From Chromera velia (Eukaryota; Sar; Chromeraceae): a DNA stretch of 10,000 nt. Both the position numbers and the translations under genes were made by a program. Below are positions 1-6,550 of this stretch, piece by piece. The DNA lies in NCBI GenBank assembly GCA_018398765.1, contig JAHBMJ010002902.1, positions 1 through 10,000 of the forward strand, in the 5' to 3' direction. Numbering within the stretch: position 1 is the first letter of the stretch; each line of letters opens with the position of its first letter. The notes beneath the pieces were generated by a model. That model had not been told where the DNA came from. It did not search any database and worked only from the letters and a program-made list of their open reading frames with translations.

Positions 1-5
1 TTTTT

Positions 6-225
6 TTACGCTGCCGAAAACGCATTGCGATCGGCGGTGCAGTGAGTGTGGGTGGGATAAGCATGCCCTCCTGCGATGCTCAGGGCAGTGGTGCGATCGT
101 CTAATCCACCCCGAGTGCAGAGGGTACTGGGGTGTTGAGAACTCCCCCCCCTCCTCGCCCCCTTCATCTTCTTTGTCTTCTTCTTCATCCTCTTCCTCTT
201 CTTCATCCTCAGCGGCAGCGAGCGC
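6..225 (-). other. Acidic open frame, possible exon of a gene extending off the left edge
   Basis: On the minus strand a frame without stops runs from about 300 down to the window edge. Between roughly 222 and 144 it encodes Ala-rich and then Glu/Asp-rich sequence (AAAEDEEEEEDEEEDKEDE, then Gly-Glu repeats), followed by a less biased Ser/His/Arg-rich part. A pyrimidine-rich run on the minus strand (about 265-232) lies just above an AG at about 226-225 and could be a splice acceptor. Acidic runs of this kind are common in nuclear and chromatin proteins, but a CTT/CCT-type simple repeat would give the same translation by chance. No start codon, domain or homolog is recognised. A shorter overlapping frame from a minus-strand ATG at 206 gives only Lys/Arg-rich low complexity and is not preferred. 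Confidence 0.2.
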
Positions 226-1246
226 TTCGAATTCCGAAGAGGGAAAGAACGGAAAAAAAGAGACTGTTGGAGTGTTCTGTTGGGAGTGTGAAGAGATTTT
301 CAGACGCTCTCGCATTTAAATTGAACAACAAGTGAATAACTTCAAACCTATAAATATCGATGGTTTTATAATGTTTTGTAGTATCTATTTATGGGTTGGC
401 TGACAGTTATCTAGGTTGCAGTGTAAATGGCTTACTGTAATTATATTTAAATAATTTCTTGATATTGTAGATTGATGTTAATTGAATATAGTATAAAATC
501 GCTTTGAACACTCTACTATAATCATAGATGCTAGCATAAATGGGAAGACATAATGGGAAGGCCTATAGCGCGGAACCAATCAATCAATCAATGATTAGTA
601 ATCGTAAAAAAAAAAGTGAAAAGAATATTTTAAGAGATATATTTTATATACAATATTTTTTTTAAAGCTTTGTTGTTTAAACGGTTGTTATAGCCGATGG
701 TAGCCGACGCTGAGACTGCGGCTGAGTATATGCTTATGCCAGATCTGGGATAAGATAGGATAAGATTTATGTTCCGGACATACTAGCTAGGTTCCAGCTT
801 ACCCCGCGGTCCACTGCCGGGCTTCGACTTGCACTGTCGAGAGGTCGCTCAGACACCTCCATGCAGATGGATCGAGTATTTTAGACTAGGTTTTCGACTA
901 ACTCCTCAGATGTATAGGCGTCAGAACCCTAGTCAGGACCTTTCCTGACACGTACTGACACGTTAATTACTACAATTAGTCGATCGATTGAATTTGTCGT
1001 GAAAATAACTTATAGTGACCCTTTCGTAATCTATAGTATACCGTGACAGTGAGTCAGTGACCATAAAAAAAGTTTTAAAAGGCAACTTAATTAGCTTATA
1101 GAACTCTAGATAGAACTTAGGCGGCATATAGCGGCCACCTAATTACCAATCTGAATGAGAAACTTTCGCTTTTGCACAGTTAACTTGCACTGACGGCCCT
1201 CAGACTAGGCAAAGTATTTAGTTCGAGGCGAAATGCAGTACCTGAG
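226..1246. other. AT-rich spacer with no supported gene
   Basis: About 1 kb of mostly AT-rich sequence, dense in stops in all frames. It holds a retrotransposon 3' end (547-599), a run of ten A (606-615), a perfect 7-bp-arm hairpin with a 4-nt loop (932-949), and a 9-bp direct repeat (CTGACACGT) just after it at about 945-963. The part from about 740 to 960 is less AT-rich and was inspected for tRNA-like folds; none was found. TGAC/GTCA words recur between 930 and 1290. Confidence 0.6.
547..599 (+). mobile_element. 3'-terminal fragment of a LINE-type retrotransposon with (ATCA)n tail
   Basis: About 50 bp that match, with roughly 80% identity by eye, the 3' end of the LINE relic at 6631-6682 on the other strand. 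Shared blocks are GACATA, GGGAAGGCC, GCGGAAC and then an ATCA tetranucleotide tail (about four units), followed by ATTAG/ATTAATC. In this copy the element is oriented to the plus strand. No coding sequence lies upstream, so this is an extremely 5'-truncated insertion, which is typical of LINEs whose reverse transcription starts at the 3' end. No convincing target-site duplication was found around it. The call rests on the match between two copies inside this window; the family name is unknown. Confidence 0.55.
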
Positions 1247-1287
1247 TGACAGGCTGAGTCAAAAAGTAAGAAAGACTCAGCCTGTCA
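1247..1287. repeat. Perfect 14-bp inverted repeat (hairpin), 13-nt loop
   Basis: The arms TGACAGGCTGAGTC (1247-1260) and GACTCAGCCTGTCA (1274-1287) are exact reverse complements around an A-rich 13-nt loop. A 14-bp perfect stem is unlikely by chance in a stretch this short. There is no flanking open frame or T-run that would make it a classic terminator. It could be a cruciform or protein-binding site, the terminal part of a small non-autonomous element, or a precursor stem for a small RNA; none of these is shown. Confidence 0.7.
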
Positions 1288-1951
1288 TTTGACAACTGAG
1301 AAGACTCCAAAGAACTTGACAACACTTTTCTCAGTCCGTCAGACAGCCATGCAGTCTGGAACCGCGGCTCATGGACGCCAATGGTTTCCCCCCAACAACC
1401 CAACTACTCCTCGTCAGAAGAGTCAAACATCACACTGTTCACACCCTGCAGCTCGACATTCAAAAAATTCATAGATTGAGTCTGTCATGGCGAAAAAGAA
1501 AAAAATATGCGCGAGGCATCACGAACAGACAAGCAGATTCAGTGTCAGAGAGAAACCAGAAGGCAAACCCGCGCACGAACAGTCGGAAAGATGGTTCATT
1601 GAAAGAAATTCGTCTGTCCATCAATTTGGTTCTCGATTGCATGATGATTTTTCCGAAAACAGACTGCAGAGTAACTATGGAAAAGGGCAGGCTCGTCACG
1701 CAAAGAAGCGGAGAGACTGAGCAGGAAACAAGAACACTTAGACAACAGCAGAGACGAAGCCGTCCACGGCACTGCGTGAGTTTATGAAAAAATTGGAATT
1801 CACTCAGAGTGACAACAGATCTGTATCGCAACTCTTTGCCTTCTCCGAAGACAGGCGACCACTAAAGACCGAGAATCGGGAAAGAAGGCCGCAACAAATC
1901 AGCCTTCACAGCCGGCCCAGCCACAGAAACCAGAAATCAACGTATAACGCA
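1288..1951. other. Spacer downstream of the SRP40-like gene, no supported gene
   Basis: Several open frames of 60-140 codons overlap here on both strands, but none has a recognisable domain, a convincing start or a composition that favours one strand. GACA/TGTC words recur (for example around 1318, 1353, 1526, 1616, 1739, 1811), which gives a weakly repetitive feel without a fixed period. The 3' UTR of the minus-strand SRP40-like gene must start here (from 1951 downward), but no AATAAA-type signal was seen on that strand. Confidence 0.45.
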
Positions 1952-3869
1952 TCACTCCATTCGTGGCTTCACAATGTGACATCGTGTGTCAAATCGACTG
2001 CCTCGATCCTGCCCTCGAGCACTATCTTTGTGAAAGAGTACGCGTATTCATAAAAAGATGTAATGCACAAGCAAAACAACAGAGAAAGAGAGAAGGAAGG
2101 AAGGAAGGAAGCAAGGAAGGAAGGAAGCAAGGAAGGAAGGAAGCAAGGAAGGAAGGAAGGAAGGAAGACTGACCAGGTCGATGTTCCCTGCCCCCTTCCA
2201 AGACGCCCTCTTCTTCTTGGCCATCTCCTTCCTGAAGTCTTTGCCTCGAACCTGAGAGAGAGAGAGAGAGCAGAAGAGAACCAACATGCAGGGAGCGAAG
2301 TACTCGTTACAAAAAAGAAATGGCGGAGCCGGTGCTTTGGGGGGAGCCAAGAAAAATGTTGGCACCCAAGTAGAACAGGAGACAGGCGGCCGCAGAAAGA
2401 AAACACAGGATCGAACAATAGGAGGAAAAGGGAAAGAAACGAACAGCAAAAATCACAACAAGCTGATTGAAAAGCAGACAGGCGGCCGCACACACACAGA
2501 CGGACAGTGACTGTATGACATCTGAGAAAGATCTCAGACCTGAAGGGAAGTCTGGGAAGGGAAGACGGCCACAAATTCATCGCAGGTCAATCCATGGGAA
2601 CCACAGGAGAAGGAAAGAGTTGAGATGGAACAAAGCTTAGGGATCGGCGTGGGTGGGTGCTTTCTCCCCTACTCTCCTGAGGTTTCACAAAAGCAGAGCA
2701 GGACCTTCACACCCTTCTTGAGGGTTTGTAACCTCCTGGTTGACCTTTCCCAAATCTTCTGAAGCCTTTGTGCCCCAGGAGTCACCCCCCTTTCCCACAT
2801 GCGAGTTATCCTTCAGTCTGCCATCCTTGATCTTCCCAATCCAGGCGCTGTCGTCGACTCGCTTGAAGGGCGTCGAGTCTGGAAGAAGCAGCAAAAACAA
2901 ATATCAAAAACAAGTGAATACACTGAAAACAAAAGTGTAGATGGTTGCTTCCGCCCTGCTCAGCTCTCACACAACCAATAATAGGAAAGTAGCCGCACAG
3001 CTTTCTTCCCAGCTTCATGACGCCCCGGTGGGTGTGTTTTTCGGTGCAAGTTGGAAAAAACCCTTTTTCTCTTGTATCTCCCCTGCCATGAACAGGTACC
3101 TGACTGACTTCTCTTTCCTGAGGGTGACGAACTGGAGGTCGCGTCTTCGTCTGCCGAGTTGTCCTTCCTCTTGTTTTTTTTTCCTCTCTGCTTTCCTTCC
3201 TTTTCCGTCTCTTCTTTCTTCTCCTCCACTTCTTCTTCTTCTTCTTCCTCCTCCTCTTTGTGGTCCGTCTTCTTCTTTTTCTTCTTCTGCTTCACCTCCT
3301 GCAGAGCCGCTTCGGCCTCCTCAGTATCTTCGTTGGCTGCTGCCGCCTCCTTCTCCTCCGTCTCCGCAACCCTCTTCTTTTTCTTCGGCTTGGGAGAAGC
3401 AGGCGCCGTCTCCTTCACCTCAGCTGGGTGCATCTCGGTGTCACCTGAGAGACAGAGAGGGTAAACGAGGGGGGTGTGATGCGAAGGGAAAGGAAAGATA
3501 GAAATGAAGTAAGAGGCGGGGTGTGGAAGGGAGATAGAGGTTGGAAAAACGGACCGTTAGCATCCTCCTGCACTCGCTCTTTGTCTTTCTTCTTCTTTTT
3601 CTTCTCCTTCACCTCCGTCTCCTCAGCAGACTTTCGGTCGACAAAGTCGCGAACCAGCGCCTCCAAGTCAGGAGCCCCCTCCTCCTCGGGTTCCTGCACG
3701 AACGAGGGACATTCAATAGTCAGACATTTGCACAAAGGAAGTATCCGAATCGAAAGTTTGCAGCGCAGCTGACCACTTCACATTCCTTCAGCAGTGCTTT
3801 CTTGGCTTTTGCGTGTCCGTTCTTCTCGAGGAACTTCACAATGGCTCCATAAACGGTCTCTTGAGACAT
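1952..3869 (-). CDS. NOLC1: NOLC1/Srp40-like nucleolar phosphoprotein (LisH N-terminus, SRP40_C C-terminus), six exons
   Basis: Proposed exons on the minus strand: 3869-3777, 3693-3555, 3444-3100, 2878-2745, 2251-2174 and 2008-1952 (TGA stop), giving 846 nt and 281 residues. Introns are 83, 110, 221, 493 and 165 nt; all begin GT and end AG, and the phases (0, 1, 1, 0, 0) agree across every junction. Residues 3-31 resemble a LisH dimerisation motif (VYGAIVKFLEKNGHAKAKKA). Residues 32-192 are Lys/Glu-rich with KKKKKK and poly-Glu runs and Ser near the end, like the central region of Nopp140/Srp40. Residues 193-271 match the SRP40_C domain: TPFKRV, DNS, DSWG (225-228), KASEDLGKVRGKDFR (230-244) and KKKRASWKG (249-257). 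In yeast and animals this family acts in the nucleolus as a chaperone for snoRNPs and in rRNA synthesis; here that role is inferred from the domain pair. The start has A at -3, and no other ATG lies upstream in frame. The protein is shorter than human NOLC1 (about 700 residues) and nearer yeast Srp40 (about 400). The exon 1 donor (GTGGTC; an alternative lies one codon later) and the last exon are the least certain parts. The last exon was chosen because GSRFDT fits the family ending (GS-x-KF-D). Confidence 0.85.
2076..2169. repeat. GGAA microsatellite with a 16-bp higher-order period, inside intron 5 of the SRP40-like gene
   Basis: Mostly GGAA units, interrupted by GC at 2111, 2127 and 2143, so the larger unit is 16 bp (GCAAGGAAGGAAGGAA). 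The array lies between the proposed donor at 2173 and acceptor at 2009. If that intron were not removed, the minus-strand frame would read through the array as Leu-Pro-Ser-Phe repeats to a stop at about 2048, adding a hydrophobic tail to the SRP40_C domain. The good donor (G|GTCAGT) and the better family fit of exon 6 argue against this. Confidence 0.9.
2254..2270. repeat. (GA)n tract serving as polypyrimidine tract of the exon 5 acceptor
   Basis: Read on the minus strand this is an uninterrupted CT dinucleotide run that ends directly in CAG at 2254-2252, the proposed 3' splice site of intron 4. Its position makes it the likely polypyrimidine tract of that acceptor. Its length is expected to vary between individuals, as for any dinucleotide run. 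Confidence 0.75.
2380..2490. repeat. 15-bp direct repeat within intron 4
   Basis: AGACAGGCGGCCGCA occurs at 2380-2394 and again at 2476-2490, 96 bp apart, with different flanks. The shared core includes an 8-bp palindrome (GCGGCCGC). Both copies are in the 493-nt intron 4 of the SRP40-like gene. A small perfect hairpin (TCTGAGA / TCTCAGA, 4-nt loop) follows at about 2520-2537. No function is evident. Confidence 0.6.
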
Positions 3870-4389
3870 CTTCAGGGAAGTGAGACAGGCGTGTGTGACT
3901 GGACGTATGTGCCAAAGACTTGGCAATTGAGTTCTCAGGGGGAGTGTCAGGACACAATCACAACAACTGACTCCCGCTCAGCCTGAGCAGGGTACAATCT
4001 TTGTTTAGCTTCGTTTCGAAAGGCCTGGAAGGGTGACAGCATGGGCTCCGACAGTTTGCTTCCGGCCGGGCCAAGTTTCGATCGAAGCAGTGAAGTGACA
4101 TGCAGAAGCAGGTCTCGTGCACCCGAATAATCGGCTTCGCGTGCGTCAACGCATGCAATGAGCCTTCTCCATGCATGCATGCGTTGATCAGATTCAAGTT
4201 GATGTCTACAATGATTGTCACCTCCGTGGCAACTTTTTAGAGATAGAGCAGATCTTCTCAGGCTTGTGAGTACACACAAACACTCAAACATCCCTAACCG
4301 TGCTCTGGGGCCTCTTTGCATTTTTTGTTGCGCTGATGCTTTGCTGACACTTTCCGTCTCTGAGAGGTGTCCACTTATTTGTTGAGACA
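3870..4389. promoter_or_regulatory. Shared upstream region of two divergent genes
   Basis: 520 bp separate the start codon of the SRP40-like gene (minus, 3869) from that of the PARG-like gene (plus, 4390). The frames that stay open here use non-ATG starts and look like chance. No clear TATA box stands at a useful distance from either start. The best regulatory candidate is the inverted repeat at 4146-4187, listed separately. Because the genes are head to head, the region must hold both promoters and both 5' UTRs unless upstream non-coding exons exist. Confidence 0.6.
4146..4187. promoter_or_regulatory. Perfect 12-bp inverted repeat with GCATGC cores in the divergent promoter
   Basis: TCAACGCATGCA (4146-4157) and TGCATGCGTTGA (4176-4187) are exact reverse complements separated by 18 nt. 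The right side is embedded in a run of overlapping ATGC units (4171-4182). Each arm contains the 6-bp palindrome GCATGC. It sits about 200 bp before the PARG start and about 280 bp before the SRP40-like start, so one element could act on both genes. GCATGC/TGCATGC words are known binding motifs of some ApiAP2 factors in apicomplexans; relevance here depends on the unknown taxon. Confidence 0.5.
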
Positions 4390-5277
4390 ATGCCCCGGCT
4401 TCTGACAGGTACCACCGAGAGCTTCATCCGTGACGCTTCTCCAGAGGACCTGGAGAAACTGGGCATTGCTGTCCCCTTCCGTTTCACGATGGAAAACCCT
4501 GCGCCCTCGTATTGTCCACCAGAGTCACGCCAGTCGGCGGCGGCTGCAGTGTTGCGAGTAGAGGAGAGGGACTGCGTTGACTGTGCACTAGATTTGGTGC
4601 AGAGAGGTAGAAAGAAAGTGGGGCTGTTGAACATGGCAAATGAGTACAACTGTGGGGGGGGGTTTGAGAGAGTGCAGGGATCCCAGGAGGAGTATCTCTT
4701 CAGGCGCACATCTATTGCCGTCTCCCTCTGGCCACACAGGCGAGTGGATGATCACAGGTGGAGCTACGGGAGTCGCGCTCTCCCTTCCCCGAACGCCGAC
4801 ACTTCTTTCTATCCCCTCACAGAATGTGGAGGTATCTTCTCTCCTTTTGTTGAGATCATCGCAACTCCAGAACTCTTCTATCTGCCGGTGGAAGCCAGAC
4901 CCAAAGAGAAACAGCTGTGTGACAAAATTGCGGGACTGACCGTTGCGGCACAAGACCTACGATTTTACGCATTGCACAACATCGGCAAGAATGTCAAATT
5001 TTCCCATGACGTGACACGACAGAAGTTGCGAACGTGCCTCCACATGGCTGCAACAAACGGGTGCGACTCTTTGGTTTTGGGTGCTTTGGGGTGTGGCGCG
5101 TTTTACAACCCTCCTCTGGAGATGGCCATGTTGTTCGGGGAGCTCCTTAAAGAGGGGGGGGAGTTCGCTCATGCGTTCGATGAGGTGGTGTTTGCTGTGA
5201 TCTATTCAAACAGAAACCTGGAGGCGTTTCTCCAGGTGTTTCCCCCGAGTGAAGGAACCTCGCCTTCTGACGCTTGA
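4390..5277 (+). CDS. Bacterial-type poly(ADP-ribose) glycohydrolase (TIGR02452 / DUF2263 family)
   Basis: A single uninterrupted frame of 295 codons with ATG at 4390 (A at -3) and TGA at 5275-5277. The family signature of microbial-type PARG, GGG-x(6-8)-QEE, is present as GGG at 89-91 and QEE at 99-101 with seven residues between; by family analogy the second Glu, E101, is the catalytic acid. It follows a hydrophobic strand and Asn-rich turn (LLNMANEYN, 79-87). The second conserved ADP-ribose-binding loop is VLGALGCGAFYNPP (229-242), and the end (VVFAVIYSN, 266-274) fits the last strand of the macrodomain fold. Length agrees with bacterial members (about 260-300 residues). These enzymes cleave the glycosidic bonds of poly(ADP-ribose) and so reverse PARP signalling. 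No signal peptide or transmembrane segment is visible, so a nuclear or cytosolic place is likely. The lack of introns, unlike its neighbour, and the bacterial-type family suggest horizontal acquisition, but the family is also found in various fungi and protists. A run of nine G encodes the GGG loop. Confidence 0.92.
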   Translation: MPRLLTGTTESFIRDASPEDLEKLGIAVPFRFTMENPAPSYCPPESRQSAAAAVLRVEERDCVDCALDLVQRGRKKVGLLNMANEYNCGGGFERVQGSQEEYLFRRTSIAVSLWPHRRVDDHRWSYGSRALPSPNADTSFYPLTECGGIFSPFVEIIATPELFYLPVEARPKEKQLCDKIAGLTVAAQDLRFYALHNIGKNVKFSHDVTRQKLRTCLHMAATNGCDSLVLGALGCGAFYNPPLEMAMLFGELLKEGGEFAHAFDEVVFAVIYSNRNLEAFLQVFPPSEGTSPSDA

Positions 5278-5300
5278 CTCACTCAGTTTACTGAGTGGTC
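5276..5300 (+). other. Stem-loop overlapping the stop codon of the PARG-like gene
   Basis: CACTCAG (5280-5286) and CTGAGTG (5291-5297) form a perfect 7-bp stem around the loop TTTA. The stem is extended past one unpaired T by GAC (5276-5278) pairing with GTC (5298-5300), so two bases of the TGA stop lie in the helix. It is not followed directly by a T-run and does not match the histone 3' stem-loop consensus. It may affect mRNA stability or termination of translation, or be fortuitous. Confidence 0.5.
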
Positions 5301-5565
5301 GACCCTCTCTGTTGATTTTGTTTAATTCCGGTTACACACATGGATTCCTTGGCCCAGACATTCTCATCACCGCTCTTGCACAGGATGCAGGGGGCCGTAT
5401 GCATCCTGCAGGGCCCGTGCATGTGTATGAATCTAGAGAAATAAATGATCGGAGCATCACAGAGACAAAAACCAATGGACAGTGCTGGTTAAAAGAAACA
5501 TTCTGTGCATGAATGCATCCTTGGTTAGAATTCATTGAAAGACGTGTCTCCAGGTCTGTGTGCGG
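5301..5565 (+). other. Probable 3' UTR and downstream spacer of the PARG-like gene
   Basis: No coding signal. An inverted repeat with 9-bp arms CAGGATGCA (5381-5389) and TGCATCCTG (5400-5408) surrounds a 10-nt GC-rich loop. An AATAAA hexamer lies at 5440-5445, listed separately. Confidence 0.4.
5440..5445 (+). promoter_or_regulatory. Candidate polyadenylation signal AATAAA
   Basis: The canonical hexamer occurs 163 nt after the PARG stop on the coding strand. Position and sequence suit a 3' end signal, but a 6-mer alone is weak evidence and many protists do not use AATAAA. Confidence 0.3.
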
Positions 5566-6114
5566 TCAATGAGTGAGCGGTTTGGGGCTGAGGGAGAAGG
5601 GAGAGTGATTGTCAGAACGCTCCACTGAGTGAGACAGAGAAAGTGAGTGAAGAAAGTGAGGAAGTGAGCGGGTGGGTGAAAGGCTGACTGAGTGCGTGCG
5701 TGCCTGCATAAGTGTGGGGTGCAGTGTCAGGGTAAGTGACCCAGAGAGGGGGAGTGTGTGACGAGTGAGAGAGAGGAGAATGGACAGAGCGGGGAGTGAG
5801 GGAAAAAAGGAGAATGAAACTATCTCAGAGCAGAACGTTCCTTCAGTGGTTGACAGACGGGTGATAGAGAGAGGGAGAGAAAGGGAGAGAGAGAGGGAGA
5901 GAGAGGGAGAGAGAGTGAGAGAGACTAAGTGTGTGTGGGAGAGGGAGAGGGGGAGAAAGGGAAGGAGAGGGGAAGGGAGCGGGAGAGGGAGAGGGAGAGA
6001 GGGAGGGAGGGAGAAAGAGAGGGGGAGAGGGGGAGGGAGAAAGAGAGAGGGAGAGAGGGAGAAAGAGAGAGGGAGAGAGGGAGGGAGGGAGAGAGGAGTG
6101 TGAGTGAGTGTGTG

Positions 6115-6157
<43 letters not shown>

Positions 6158-6192
6158 AAGAGAGAGAGAGACAGGGAAGGAAGGAAAGAAGG
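5566..6192. repeat. Purine-rich microsatellite block (GAGT, GA, GGGA, TG, GGAA)
   Basis: About 600 bp of simple sequence in zones: degenerate GAGT/GTGA units (about 5566-5800), GA/GGGA polypurine (about 5860-6098), TG dinucleotides (6119-6145), GA again (about 6148-6171) and GGAA/GAAA (about 6174-6195). From 5981 to 6098 all 118 bases on the plus strand are purines. Within it a 22-bp unit is repeated in tandem at 6035-6056 and 6057-6078. Runs of three to five G separated by GA spacers give quadruplex potential, and the polypurine tract could form a triplex. The long Ser/Leu/Pro and Arg/Glu/Gly open frames here are translations of the repeat, not genes. Confidence 0.95.
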
Positions 6193-6550
6193 AAAGCTCC
6201 ATTGAAACGTCATACGGTCGCGCAACTTGTTTTCGAGACCGGGACGCGCGATCACGAACGAAGAACCATGGGAGCAGCAACGGTGCATGAGCAATGAGAA
6301 AAGTCTTTGTATCAACGCCTAGATCAACGCCTAGATCAACGCCTGTACTACCCTATACTGGACTAGCCGGATCTACCTTCAAGTTGCATCATAAACTTGC
6401 TAGTAGACTTATAACGTCCAAACTAGCCCTACTGCATTTGCTATGCCCAACTATACTACTATATCCCTACGGACTTCTTTACCTTATATTTTTTATAATT
6501 TTGATTTTTTTTCTCTTTCATACTATATCTGAAGTACAGGGAGCAGCCTG
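6193..6550. other. Spacer with a 12-bp tandem repeat, no supported gene
   Basis: The unit ATCAACGCCTAG is repeated just under three times at 6311-6345. The open frame over this stretch (6294-6611) encodes a hydrophobic run caused by T-rich DNA (about 6478-6530) and has no family resemblance. Nothing else is supported. Confidence 0.5.

Noticed and set aside
760-960. Possible tRNA or other structured RNA in the less AT-rich part of the spacer
   Set aside because: No T-loop GGTTCGAATCC-like box, no cloverleaf arms that pair, and only a 7-bp hairpin at 932-949.
1469-1831. 120-codon minus-strand frame and the overlapping plus-strand frame 1371-1787
   Set aside because: Both strands are open over the same DNA, the translations resemble no family, and neither has a convincing start.
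2063-2170. CRISPR-like array
   Set aside because: The regular 16-bp period is an interrupted GGAA microsatellite without unique spacers.
1969-2580. 203-codon minus-strand frame with Phe/Leu/Pro/Ser repeats
   Set aside because: It runs through the GGAA array and intron 4/5 of the SRP40-like gene in a different frame from the SRP40_C exon; hydrophobicity comes from the CTTCC repeat.
3159-3464. Plus-strand Ser/Phe-rich frames
   Set aside because: Shadows of the Lys/Glu-rich exon 3 of the SRP40-like gene on the opposite strand.
4588-4953. Minus-strand and second plus-strand frames inside the PARG gene
   Set aside because: Shadows of the conserved PARG frame; they lack family resemblance while the main frame has both conserved motifs.
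5566-6315. Long Ser/Leu/Pro-rich frame on the minus strand and Arg/Glu/Gly-rich frames on the plus strand
   Set aside because: They are translations of GA, TG and GGAA microsatellites, which lack stops in several frames; no non-repetitive domain is present.
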